Positions 1-6,103 of a DNA stretch of 7,221 bases are shown piece after piece; position 1 is the first letter of the stretch, and every line of letters starts with the position of its first letter. The translations under genes were made by a program, and so were the position numbers. The notes beneath the pieces were generated by a model. It was not told the origin of the DNA, did no database searches, and saw only the letters and a program-made list of their open reading frames with translations. This DNA is from a bacterium (GTDB lineage: Bacteria > Krumholzibacteriota > Krumholzibacteriia > LZORAL124-64-63): positions 1 through 7,221 of the forward strand of contig DAOVZQ010000121.1 of the NCBI GenBank assembly GCA_030635025.1, read 5' to 3'.

Positions 1-1725
1 CAGCGAGTGGGCTCATATTTCCAGGATTCCGGAGATCGCGATCCCAAGACCGAACAGCTTGTCCGACGCATTGCCGACGTGGACTACATCACCACCGCCA
101 CCGAAGCCGAGGCCCTGGTTCTCGAAGACCAACTCATCAAGGAGTACCGGCCCCGTTACAATATCCGCCTCAAGGACGACAAACATTATCCATACCTGCG
201 CATAACCTTGCAGGAGTCGTATCCGCGCGTGGAAGTGGTCCGCCGTATCGCCGCCGATGGATCCCGCTACTTCGGGCCCTACACCAATACAGGAGCCATG
301 CGGGAAACTCTCAAGCACGCCCTTCGCGTTTTCCAGGTCCGGACCTGCCATCTCGATCTGCCGGAGCAGACTGTGGACCGTCCCTGCCTGGATTGGCAAA
401 TTGGCCGATGCGGCGCGCCTTGTGTCGATTACGACACCCAGGCCGCGTACGACCGAAAGGTCAAGGGTCTGATCCGATTCCTGGAAGGCGAGGAGCAGGG
501 ATTGCTCGACGAACTCCGAGCCGAAATGAGCGCGCTGGCGGACGGACGTGATTTCGAGAGCGCCGCAAAGATCCGGGATCGTATCGCCGTTCTCGAAACA
601 ACCCTCGGCGGCGTAAGCCGCATCCACGGTTTAACCAGCGACCTCGACGCCTGCGGCGTCGTTCGTGACGGCGACACCGGCTGTGGCGTCGTGCTGCGCA
701 TCCGGGGCGGCAAGATACTCACGAGCCATCATTTTCTTCTGGCGGATCGGCTCGAGAGTGAGACGCCCCGATTCCTCGGTCAGCTTTTCCGGGAATATTA
801 TCCCCGCGCGGGGGACCTGCCGGCAACCATCCTCGTCTCCCATGAGCTTCCGGATCGGGACCAGTGGGTGACGCGGCTCATCGAATTGCGGGGCGGCAAA
901 ACCGTGGAGGTCGTCCGTCCGCAGCGCGGGGTCCGCGTCGAAGCGGTTCGCATGGCTTTGGACAACGCCGCCTACAAACTCAACGAGCGCAGGCTCCAGG
1001 AAAAAACACGCGCCAAACGTGTCGCACCCGGACGCGCCCTGGAACTGCAGGACGCCCTTGATCTGCACAAGGTTCCCGAGACGATCGAATGCTTCGACAT
1101 ATCAACCTTCCAGGGCAAGGAAACAGTCGCCTCGGTCGTTCACTTCCGGAACGGTCTGCCTCTCAAGTCCCATTACCGACGCTTTCGTATCCGTACCGTG
1201 GAGGGCACGAACGATTTCGCCGCCATGCACGAGGTCTTGTCCCGGCATTTCCGCAAACTGATCGACAAGTCCATCGCGCTGGCCGACCTGGTGATGGTCG
1301 ACGGAGGTGCGGGTCAACTCTCGTCGGCACGAGCGGCCCTGGCCGAGCTGGGACTCCACGACGTCGAACTCATCGGTCTGGCGAAACGGGAGGAAACGAT
1401 CCATCGGGAACGGGGACTGCCGCCACTCGTCCTCCCGCGCCTGAGTCCCGCCTTGCAACTCCTGCAGCGAGTTCGCGACGAGGCCCATCGTTTCGCCATC
1501 ACTTATCACCGCCTTCTGCGCTCGCGCAACAGCACCGAGTCGGTGTTGGACCGCATCCCCGGTATCGGCCAAGTCAAGAAGCTGTCCCTGTTGCACCACT
1601 TCGACTCGATCGACGCCATCCGACGTGCCGACACCGAACAGCTCTCCGCCGTCCGGGGGATACACAGCGGCGACGTGGAGCGGATCATCGCCTTCTTCGC
1701 AACCGAAGCGAGGCATGATTCATGA
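1..1725 (+). CDS. uvrC: UvrABC excinuclease subunit C (5' partial)
   Basis: UvrC makes both incisions flanking a lesion in nucleotide excision repair, acting with UvrA and UvrB on damaged DNA. The reading frame is open from base 1; the GTG at 7 is internal, because the first residues (QRVGSYFQ) match the middle of the family's GIY-YIG domain. About 37 N-terminal residues, including GIY-YIG itself, are therefore missing; this is my estimate from aligning the catalytic Glu (124-126) to E. coli E79. The full protein would be near 611 residues, the usual size. Seen in order: the end of the GIY-YIG nuclease domain (EALVLEDQLIKEYRPRYN); four cysteines at codons 346, 385, 409 and 421 (C-x12-C-x7-C-x3-C), matching the UvrC Fe-S ligand region; the UVR (UvrB-binding) helix pair at about 500-597; the RNase H-like nuclease with Asp 1096-1098 (ECFDIS), Asp 1300-1302 (VDGGAGQL) and His 1486-1488 (DEAHRF); and C-terminal tandem HhH motifs (RIPGIGQVKK, VRGIHSGDVERI). 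Its stop overlaps the xerD start by 4 bp (ATGA), suggesting coupled translation. Confidence 0.97.
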   Translation, partial: QRVGSYFQDSGDRDPKTEQLVRRIADVDYITTATEAEALVLEDQLIKEYRPRYNIRLKDDKHYPYLRITLQESYPRVEVVRRIAADGSRYFGPYTNTGAMRETLKHALRVFQVRTCHLDLPEQTVDRPCLDWQIGRCGAPCVDYDTQAAYDRKVKGLIRFLEGEEQGLLDELRAEMSALADGRDFESAAKIRDRIAVLETTLGGVSRIHGLTSDLDACGVVRDGDTGCGVVLRIRGGKILTSHHFLLADRLESETPRFLGQLFREYYPRAGDLPATILVSHELPDRDQWVTRLIELRGGKTVEVVRPQRGVRVEAVRMALDNAAYKLNERRLQEKTRAKRVAPGRALELQDALDLHKVPETIECFDISTFQGKETVASVVHFRNGLPLKSHYRRFRIRTVEGTNDFAAMHEVLSRHFRKLIDKSIALADLVMVDGGAGQLSSARAALAELGLHDVELIGLAKREETIHRERGLPPLVLPRLSPALQLLQRVRDEAHRFAITYHRLLRSRNSTESVLDRIPGIGQVKKLSLLHHFDSIDAIRRADTEQLSAVRGIHSGDVERIIAFFATEARHDS

Positions 1726-2627
1726 GCCGGCCCTGGGACACGGCCATCGGAGCCTTTCTGGCCCATGCGTCCGCCGAGCGAGGGCTGGCCGCCAACAGCC
1801 TCGACGCCTACGGTCATGACCTTCAGGGTTGGCGAGCCTGGGCCGAGGCCCATGACCTGACCGATCCGGCCGGAACCGGGCCACAGGAACTGCGGGCCTA
1901 CCTGCTGTCGAGCGCCGATCGTCTTGGGCCCCGTTCCAGGGCCCGTCTCATATCGACCCTGCGCTCCTTTCACCGCTTCCTCGCCACCGAGGGTCTGGCC
2001 CGCACCGATCCTACGCTTACGCTCCTATCTCCCCGGGTCGGCCGCAAGCTTCCAGTGGTCCTGTCCACGGTCCAGATCGATCGGCTCCTCGCCGTGGCGG
2101 ACCTCACCCAGCCCGGCGGCCTGCGCAACCAGGCGCTGCTGGAGCTCCTATACGGGTGCGGGCTTCGAGTCAGCGAACTCTGCGCCCTCGATCCGGCCGA
2201 CCTGGATCGCAGGGGAGAATCGTTGCGCGTGCGGGGCAAGGGCAGCAAGGAACGCATAATCCCGGTGGGGAAGCCGGCCCTGCGGGCGGTCGACGCCTAT
2301 CACGAAGCGGGGCGTCCCGCCTTGCTCGGCAAGAAGCGCAGTGCCGCCCTTTTCCTCAACCGGCGCGGCGGTCGACTTTCGCGCGTGTCGGTCTGGACGG
2401 TCGTCAAGCAGTCGTCCCTTGCCGCATCGCTGCCGACGGATGTGACGCCGCACACGTTGCGTCATACTTACGCCACGCACCTGTTGGAAGGCGGCGCTGA
2501 TCTACGTGTCGTCCAGGAGCTACTGGGTCACGCGGCCATTACTACAACCGAGATCTACACCCACGTGGATCGGTCTTTTCTGGCCGAAGCCTACCGGAGC
2601 GCCCATCCTCGGGCCCGCCGTCGCTGA
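1722..2627 (+). CDS. xerD: Site-specific tyrosine recombinase XerD
   Basis: This is a tyrosine recombinase that, with XerC and FtsK, resolves chromosome dimers at the dif site near the terminus. At 301 residues it has the family's normal length. Residues 1-92 are the SAM-like core-binding domain (ERGLAANSLDAYGHDL); the catalytic domain runs from about 105 to 301. All active-site residues are present: R149 (GLRVSE), K173 (RGKGSKER), H244 and R247 (HTLRH), H270 (LLGHA) and nucleophile Y279 (EIYTHV). As I recall, the last four match E. coli XerD numbering exactly. XerD rather than XerC is favoured by the GADLRVVQELLGH segment and the HPRA ending, but a lineage with a single Xer protein cannot be excluded. 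The start ATG at 1722 overlaps the uvrC stop (ATGA). No nearby dif-like site is visible. The gene probably belongs to the uvrC transcription unit and ends it, since a promoter follows directly. Confidence 0.93.
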   Translation: MSRPWDTAIGAFLAHASAERGLAANSLDAYGHDLQGWRAWAEAHDLTDPAGTGPQELRAYLLSSADRLGPRSRARLISTLRSFHRFLATEGLARTDPTLTLLSPRVGRKLPVVLSTVQIDRLLAVADLTQPGGLRNQALLELLYGCGLRVSELCALDPADLDRRGESLRVRGKGSKERIIPVGKPALRAVDAYHEAGRPALLGKKRSAALFLNRRGGRLSRVSVWTVVKQSSLAASLPTDVTPHTLRHTYATHLLEGGADLRVVQELLGHAAITTTEIYTHVDRSFLAEAYRSAHPRARRR

Positions 2628-2630
2628 GCT

Positions 2631-2659
2631 TTGACAGATCCAGATGTCGATGGTACTGT
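2631..2659 (+). promoter_or_regulatory. Predicted sigma70-type promoter of trpS
   Basis: A perfect -35 box TTGACA (2631-2636) is followed after exactly 17 nt by TACTGT (2654-2659), which matches the -10 consensus at 4 of 6 positions. It is preceded by TGG, an extended -10 element (TGn). Transcription would start near 2666, giving a leader of about 74 nt before the trpS TTG. The site lies four bases after the xerD stop. A direct repeat GTCGAT (2646-2651 and 2665-2670) brackets the -10 box; it could be an operator, but this may be chance. The call rests on consensus matching only. Confidence 0.6.
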
Positions 2660-2687
2660 TGGCGGTCGATTCGTTCGCCAATGGCAG

Positions 2688-2705
2688 GGGAGGATCTGAT
2701 CTCCC
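2688..2705 (+). promoter_or_regulatory. Small hairpin in the trpS leader
   Basis: GGGAG (2688-2692) can pair with CTCCC (2701-2705) around an 8-nt loop in the predicted trpS 5' leader. It sits 22 nt upstream of the ribosome-binding site. It has no U-tract after it, so it is not a terminator, and the leader is too short for a T-box riboswitch. It may be a modest RNA structure influencing translation or stability, or simply chance in GC-rich DNA. Confidence 0.25.
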
Positions 2706-2727
2706 GACGTCCCCGTCCCGCAGCCGC

Positions 2728-2733
2728 AAAGGA
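2728..2733 (+). promoter_or_regulatory. Ribosome-binding site that sets the trpS TTG start
   Basis: AAAGGA lies 6 nt before the TTG at 2740. This fixes the start there instead of the upstream in-frame ATG at 2644. An ATG start at 2644 would place the start codon inside the predicted promoter and add about 32 residues of non-conserved sequence. Confidence 0.75.
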
Positions 2734-2739
2734 ATACCC

Positions 2740-3723
2740 TTGGCCAAGAAGATCATCCTCAGTGGAAATCGTCCTACAGGACGTCTTCATTGGGGCAACT
2801 ATACAGGCGCGCTCGAAAATTGGGTCCGGCTTCAGGACGACTACGACTGCTATTTCATGGTGGCCGACTGGCATGTGCTGACCACGGCCCTCGACAAGGC
2901 GAAGGACATCCGCGCCAACACCCGCGAGATGATCCTGGATTGGCTGGGCGCCGGCCTCGACCCGGAACGATCCGTCCTGTTCATCCAGTCCGAGATCAAG
3001 GAGCACGCCGAACTCTATCTGCTCTTCTGCATGCTGATCTCCATGGGTCGCCTCGAACGCAACCCCACCTTCAAGGAGCAGGTACGCGACCTGAACCTGG
3101 CGGGTGAAATCAGCTTCGGTCATCTCGGCTACCCCGTGCTGCAGGCCGCCGACATCCTGGCCTACCGCGCCGACGCCGTACCGGTAGGCGAAGACCAGTT
3201 GCCGCACCTGGAACTCACGCGCGAGATCGCGCGACGCTTCAACCATCACTTCGGAGCGATCCTGCCCGAACCGGAGGGGCTCGTCACGAAGTTCGGCCGC
3301 TTCCCCGGCACCGACGGCAAGCGCATGAGCAAATCCCTGGGCAATACGGTGGATCTGGCGGCCGAACCCGACGAGATCCGCAGTACCCTCAAGACGGCCT
3401 TCACCGATCCGCAGCGCCTGCGACGCAACGATCCCGGCAACCCGGACGTCTGCGCCATCTATACGTATTACCAGAAATTCATGCCCCAGGAGGCCGAGCT
3501 GACCGCCACCGAATGCCGGAGCGCCGAGCGGGGATGCGTCGACTGCAAGCAGCGTCTGGCCGATGGCGTCATCGAGGTTCTCGCGCCCCTGCGCGAACGC
3601 CGTGCGCGCTTCGCCGCCGATCCCGCCACGGTAGACGATATCGTCGCCGCCGGCTGTGATCGCGCCCGCGAAAAGGCACGCGAAACGATGGACCTGATCC
3701 ACGACACCATGCAGATCGGCTGA
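2740..3723 (+). CDS. trpS: Tryptophan--tRNA ligase, Fe-S cluster-type
   Basis: This cytoplasmic class Ic aminoacyl-tRNA synthetase charges tRNA-Trp with tryptophan using ATP. The TTG start gives 327 residues (family usually 325-340), and the protein opens with the typical MAKKIILSGNRPTG. The HIGH-like signature is HWGN (17-20) and the KMSKS loop is KRMSKS (194-199). The Rossmann core also carries the conserved AADILAYRADAVPVGEDQ segment that binds tryptophan. The C-terminal helical domain contains C238, C259, C266 and C269 (C-x20-C-x6-C-x2-C). This closely resembles the 4Fe-4S ligand motif known from Thermotoga maritima TrpRS, where I recall C-x22-C-x6-C-x2-C; the cluster lies near the anticodon-recognition region. 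Cluster binding here is inferred. The gene has its own predicted promoter and is followed after 12 bp by scpA, so it likely leads the trpS-scpA-scpB-rluB operon. Confidence 0.96.
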   Translation: MAKKIILSGNRPTGRLHWGNYTGALENWVRLQDDYDCYFMVADWHVLTTALDKAKDIRANTREMILDWLGAGLDPERSVLFIQSEIKEHAELYLLFCMLISMGRLERNPTFKEQVRDLNLAGEISFGHLGYPVLQAADILAYRADAVPVGEDQLPHLELTREIARRFNHHFGAILPEPEGLVTKFGRFPGTDGKRMSKSLGNTVDLAAEPDEIRSTLKTAFTDPQRLRRNDPGNPDVCAIYTYYQKFMPQEAELTATECRSAERGCVDCKQRLADGVIEVLAPLRERRARFAADPATVDDIVAAGCDRAREKARETMDLIHDTMQIG

Positions 3724-3724
3724 C

Positions 3725-3730
3725 AAGGAG
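3725..3730 (+). promoter_or_regulatory. Ribosome-binding site that sets the scpA TTG start
   Basis: AAGGAG begins one base after the trpS stop and lies 5 nt before the TTG at 3736. No better in-frame ATG or GTG exists before the conserved ScpA core, so this site supports the TTG start and hence the long N-terminal extension. Confidence 0.75.
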
Positions 3731-3735
3731 CCCCC

Positions 3736-4608
3736 TTGACCCGTCCCGATGACGACACCTCCACGCCGTCCGTGCCCGACACGACGACGACGCCGGAAAA
3801 CGGCCGGTCCATTTCCTGGGACCTGCCGCCTGAGCTGGAGTACTTCCAGACCAGCGACGCCTATGATATCGAATTGCCTACGTTCCAGGGGCCGTTGGAT
3901 CTTCTGCTCTTTCTCATCCAGAAGGATGAGATCGACATCTACGATATCCCCATCGCCAAGATCACACAGCAGTTCCTGCAATACCTCGAAGTGATCTCGG
4001 CCCTGTCCCTGGACACGGCCGGAGATTTCATCGTGATGGCGGCGACGCTCATGCGCATCAAGGCCCGCCTGCTTCTGCCCGTGCAACAGGCCGACGAAGA
4101 GTTCGACGAGGAGGATCCGCGCGCGGAACTGGTGCGCCGACTCCTGGAGTACAAGCGCTACAAGGAAATGGCCCAGCAACTCCAGACACGCGAGCAGGAC
4201 CGCAGCCGGGTTCACATCCGGGACCAGCGCTATCCGTTCATGAAGGAGAACACGGCGCCGCCTGAACTCCGTCTCAACATGTATGAACTGCTCAACGCCC
4301 TGTCGCAGATCTTCGACCGCGTGACCAAGGATGCGGTGCACAACGTGCAGCGCGAGATCTTTACGGTCATCGAGAAGGTGAAGCTCATCCGGGCCCGCCT
4401 CGAAGCCGAGGAAACGGTTCGCTTCGACGAGCTCTTCAGCGATGATTCGATCAAGATGGAGGTCGTGGTCACGTTCATGGCTATCCTGGAGCTTGCCAAG
4501 AAGGGCCTGATACGTATCCTACAGACCGAAACCAACGGACCTATCTGGGTCCGCGGCAGCGAGCCGGCGACGGCCGCACCAACCGCCGAGGAAGGCATGG
4601 AGTCTTGA
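3736..4608 (+). CDS. scpA: Segregation and condensation protein A (kleisin)
   Basis: ScpA is the kleisin subunit that bridges the two head domains of SMC and, with ScpB, forms the bacterial condensin that compacts and segregates the nucleoid. The conserved N-terminal domain starts at about residue 43 (YDIELPTFQGPLDLLLFLI) and continues through DIPIAKITQQF and GDFIVMAATLMRIKARLLLP (to about 115), the part that contacts the SMC neck. An acidic linker (EEFDEEDPRAE, 121-131) and a helical middle region follow. The C-terminal winged-helix (about 226-273) includes the DELFSDD and VVTFMAILELAKKGLI segments. At 290 residues the protein is longer than the usual ~250 because of a Thr/Pro/Asp-rich, probably disordered N-terminal stretch of about 40 residues. 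The start is TTG with AAGGAG 5 nt upstream. The stop overlaps the scpB start (TTGA), which fits the fixed stoichiometry of the ScpA-ScpB subcomplex. Confidence 0.95.
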   Translation: MTRPDDDTSTPSVPDTTTTPENGRSISWDLPPELEYFQTSDAYDIELPTFQGPLDLLLFLIQKDEIDIYDIPIAKITQQFLQYLEVISALSLDTAGDFIVMAATLMRIKARLLLPVQQADEEFDEEDPRAELVRRLLEYKRYKEMAQQLQTREQDRSRVHIRDQRYPFMKENTAPPELRLNMYELLNALSQIFDRVTKDAVHNVQREIFTVIEKVKLIRARLEAEETVRFDELFSDDSIKMEVVVTFMAILELAKKGLIRILQTETNGPIWVRGSEPATAAPTAEEGMES

Positions 4609-5336
4609 AGCAGGATCTGGAAGCTCTCTTGTTCGCCACCGACACGCCCCTGACCGTCGGGCGTCTAAAAACCGTTTTCCGTGAGGCTGACGGCAAGGCG
4701 CTGCGCGCTGCGATCGATGAGCTCAACACAGAGTACGAGACGCAGGACCGGGCCTTCACCATCGTGGAATTCGGGGGGGGATGGCAGTTGGCATCTCGAC
4801 CCGAATACGCCCCCCTGATCCAGAAGCTGTACCGCGGGCGTCGTTACGTACGTCTGTCCCAGGCCGCGCTCGAGGTTCTGGCCATCATCACCTATCGTCA
4901 GCCTGTCACCCGCATCGAGATAGAGGAGATCCGCGGCGTGCAGGTCAGCGGCGTCCTGTCGACCCTCACCGAGCGTAACCTGATCACGGTCGCCGGCCGA
5001 TCCGAGTCCGTCGGCAATCCAATCCTCTACGGTACGACACGCGAGTTCCTCAATTACATGGGGCTGAAAGGGCTGCACCAGTTGCCCGGCCTGCCCGAGC
5101 TCGAGGGCATCATCAGCAATCGGGACGAGATCAAGAAATTCGCCGAGCAGCTGGGGGAGACCGTCTCCGACGACGATTTCGAAACGGTCGCGATCCGCGG
5201 TGACGAGATCATAATCATGAGCCGCGAAGAGGATCCAGCGGCCGACGATACGGAACCCGACACGTCTCAAGACATCCCGTCCGATGATCTTGAGCAGGCC
5301 CCTGACGAAGAGCCGGCTGATGAGCCAACCGCCTGA
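4605..5336 (+). CDS. scpB: Segregation and condensation protein B
   Basis: ScpB forms a dimer that binds the central part of the kleisin ScpA in the SMC-ScpAB condensin. The protein opens with the family-typical LEALLFATDTPLTVGRL. The first winged-helix spans roughly residues 1-75 (GGGWQLASRPEY at 57-68). The second spans about 83-160, with the diagnostic LSQAALEVLAIITYRQPVT, the IEEIRGVQVSGVLSTL segment, and GRSESVGNPILYGTT. The family core ends near LPGLPEL (about 167). Beyond it lies an extra tail whose last 36 residues (208-243) contain 16 Asp/Glu and no Lys/Arg, so it is probably disordered. The start is TTG at 4605, overlapping the scpA stop, with GAGGAAGG about 9 nt upstream. A run of eight G (4773-4780) encodes Gly residues and is in frame. 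The length of 243 residues is above the usual ~200 because of the tail. Confidence 0.95.
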   Translation: MKQDLEALLFATDTPLTVGRLKTVFREADGKALRAAIDELNTEYETQDRAFTIVEFGGGWQLASRPEYAPLIQKLYRGRRYVRLSQAALEVLAIITYRQPVTRIEIEEIRGVQVSGVLSTLTERNLITVAGRSESVGNPILYGTTREFLNYMGLKGLHQLPGLPELEGIISNRDEIKKFAEQLGETVSDDDFETVAIRGDEIIIMSREEDPAADDTEPDTSQDIPSDDLEQAPDEEPADEPTA

Positions 5337-6072
5337 AGCCGAATCGATCCGCTTGAACAGGTTTCTGGCGCGCGCCGGTCTAGGCTCGCGTCGTTCCGTG
5401 GAGGGGCTGATCCGGGACGGCCGCGTCAAGATCAACGGTGAACGGATCACCGATCTCGGGCGCCGCGTGGACCCCGTAAAGGATATCGTCGAGTTCGACG
5501 GCGAGCGGGCGATCTGGCCCGAAGTCTGGCGCATCTTTGCCTTCCATAAGCCCGTAGGCGTCATCACGTCGCTCCGCCCGCAGGGTCGCACACCCTGCCT
5601 CGACCTGTACGCATCCCGCGCCGACCTGCCTCCGGGTACGGTTCCGATCGGGCGCCTTGACGCCGACACCAGCGGATTACTCATTTGGAGCAACGACGGC
5701 CCCTTGCACCAGGCGTTGTGCCGTCCGCTGAGCGAGGTCTGGAAAATTTACGAAGTCCAACTCAACCGCCCCCTGCCTGCGGATGGCGAAACGAAAATCC
5801 GCAAGGGCGAAATCACGCTGGACGGACGCCCTTGCCTGGAGGCAAGATTACGGCGGCTGGATCAGGACGGGCGTCGTTGGGAGATCGCGATCCACGAAGG
5901 CCGCAACCGCCAGGTACGGCGCATGTTCATGGTGGTCGGTGTTCGGGTGGTCGGGCTGCATCGGACGTCGGTGGGGGGGCTGGATCTGGGCAGCCTGAAA
6001 CCCGGAGCTTTCAGGGAACTCGACACGGACGAATCGACCGCCTTGCGCCGCAAAGCGGGACTTACCGACTAA
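5320..6072 (+). CDS. rluB: RsuA/RluB-family rRNA pseudouridine synthase (likely RluB)
   Basis: Members of this family convert a specific uridine in rRNA to pseudouridine; RluB acts on 23S rRNA U2605 (E. coli numbering) in the peptidyl-transferase region. Residues 11-58 form an S4 RNA-binding domain (RLNRFLARAGLGSRRSVEGLI, then VKINGERITDLG). The catalytic domain contains the motif GRLDADTSGLLIWSNDG with nucleophile D114, as well as FHKPVG (75-80) and the C-terminal signature EGRNRQVRRM (193-202). The 250 residues fit the small RsuA/RluB type. RluB is preferred over RsuA because related genes commonly follow scpA-scpB, but substrate assignment by sequence alone is uncertain. The ATG at 5320 has GAAGAG 7 nt upstream and overlaps the end of scpB by 17 bp; an upstream in-frame ATG at 5284 would only add non-conserved residues encoded inside scpB. 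Confidence 0.9.
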   Translation: MSQPPEAESIRLNRFLARAGLGSRRSVEGLIRDGRVKINGERITDLGRRVDPVKDIVEFDGERAIWPEVWRIFAFHKPVGVITSLRPQGRTPCLDLYASRADLPPGTVPIGRLDADTSGLLIWSNDGPLHQALCRPLSEVWKIYEVQLNRPLPADGETKIRKGEITLDGRPCLEARLRRLDQDGRRWEIAIHEGRNRQVRRMFMVVGVRVVGLHRTSVGGLDLGSLKPGAFRELDTDESTALRRKAGLTD

Positions 6073-6103
6073 GTGTGAGACTTGATTTCTACAGGGAGGG
6101 CCC

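Noticed and set aside
2644..2739. Longer trpS starting at ATG 2644
   Set aside because: Would begin inside the predicted promoter, add 32 non-conserved residues, and ignore the good ribosome-binding site before TTG 2740; the TTG start gives the usual TrpRS N-terminus and length.
2660..2739. A T-box or trp attenuator in front of trpS
   Set aside because: The leader is only about 74 nt, has no terminator-like hairpin with a U-tract, no evident T-box sequence, and no Trp-rich leader peptide.
2628..2740. A dif recombination site next to xerD
   Set aside because: No 28-bp inverted-repeat-like dif sequence is recognisable in the gap.
2542..4341. A 599-codon open frame on the minus strand, antisense to xerD's end, trpS and scpA
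   Set aside because: It spans two confidently identified genes and the trpS promoter, matches no recognisable family, and long antisense frames are expected in GC-rich coding DNA. I treat it as a shadow.
4665..5693. A 342-codon minus-strand open frame opposite scpB and rluB
   Set aside because: It is opposite two clear genes, has no recognisable domain, and has no visible ribosome-binding context; a GC-bias shadow.
6040..6103. A promoter or terminator between rluB and hisC
   Set aside because: Only 31 bp separate the genes; no stem with a T-run and no convincing paired -35/-10 boxes are present.
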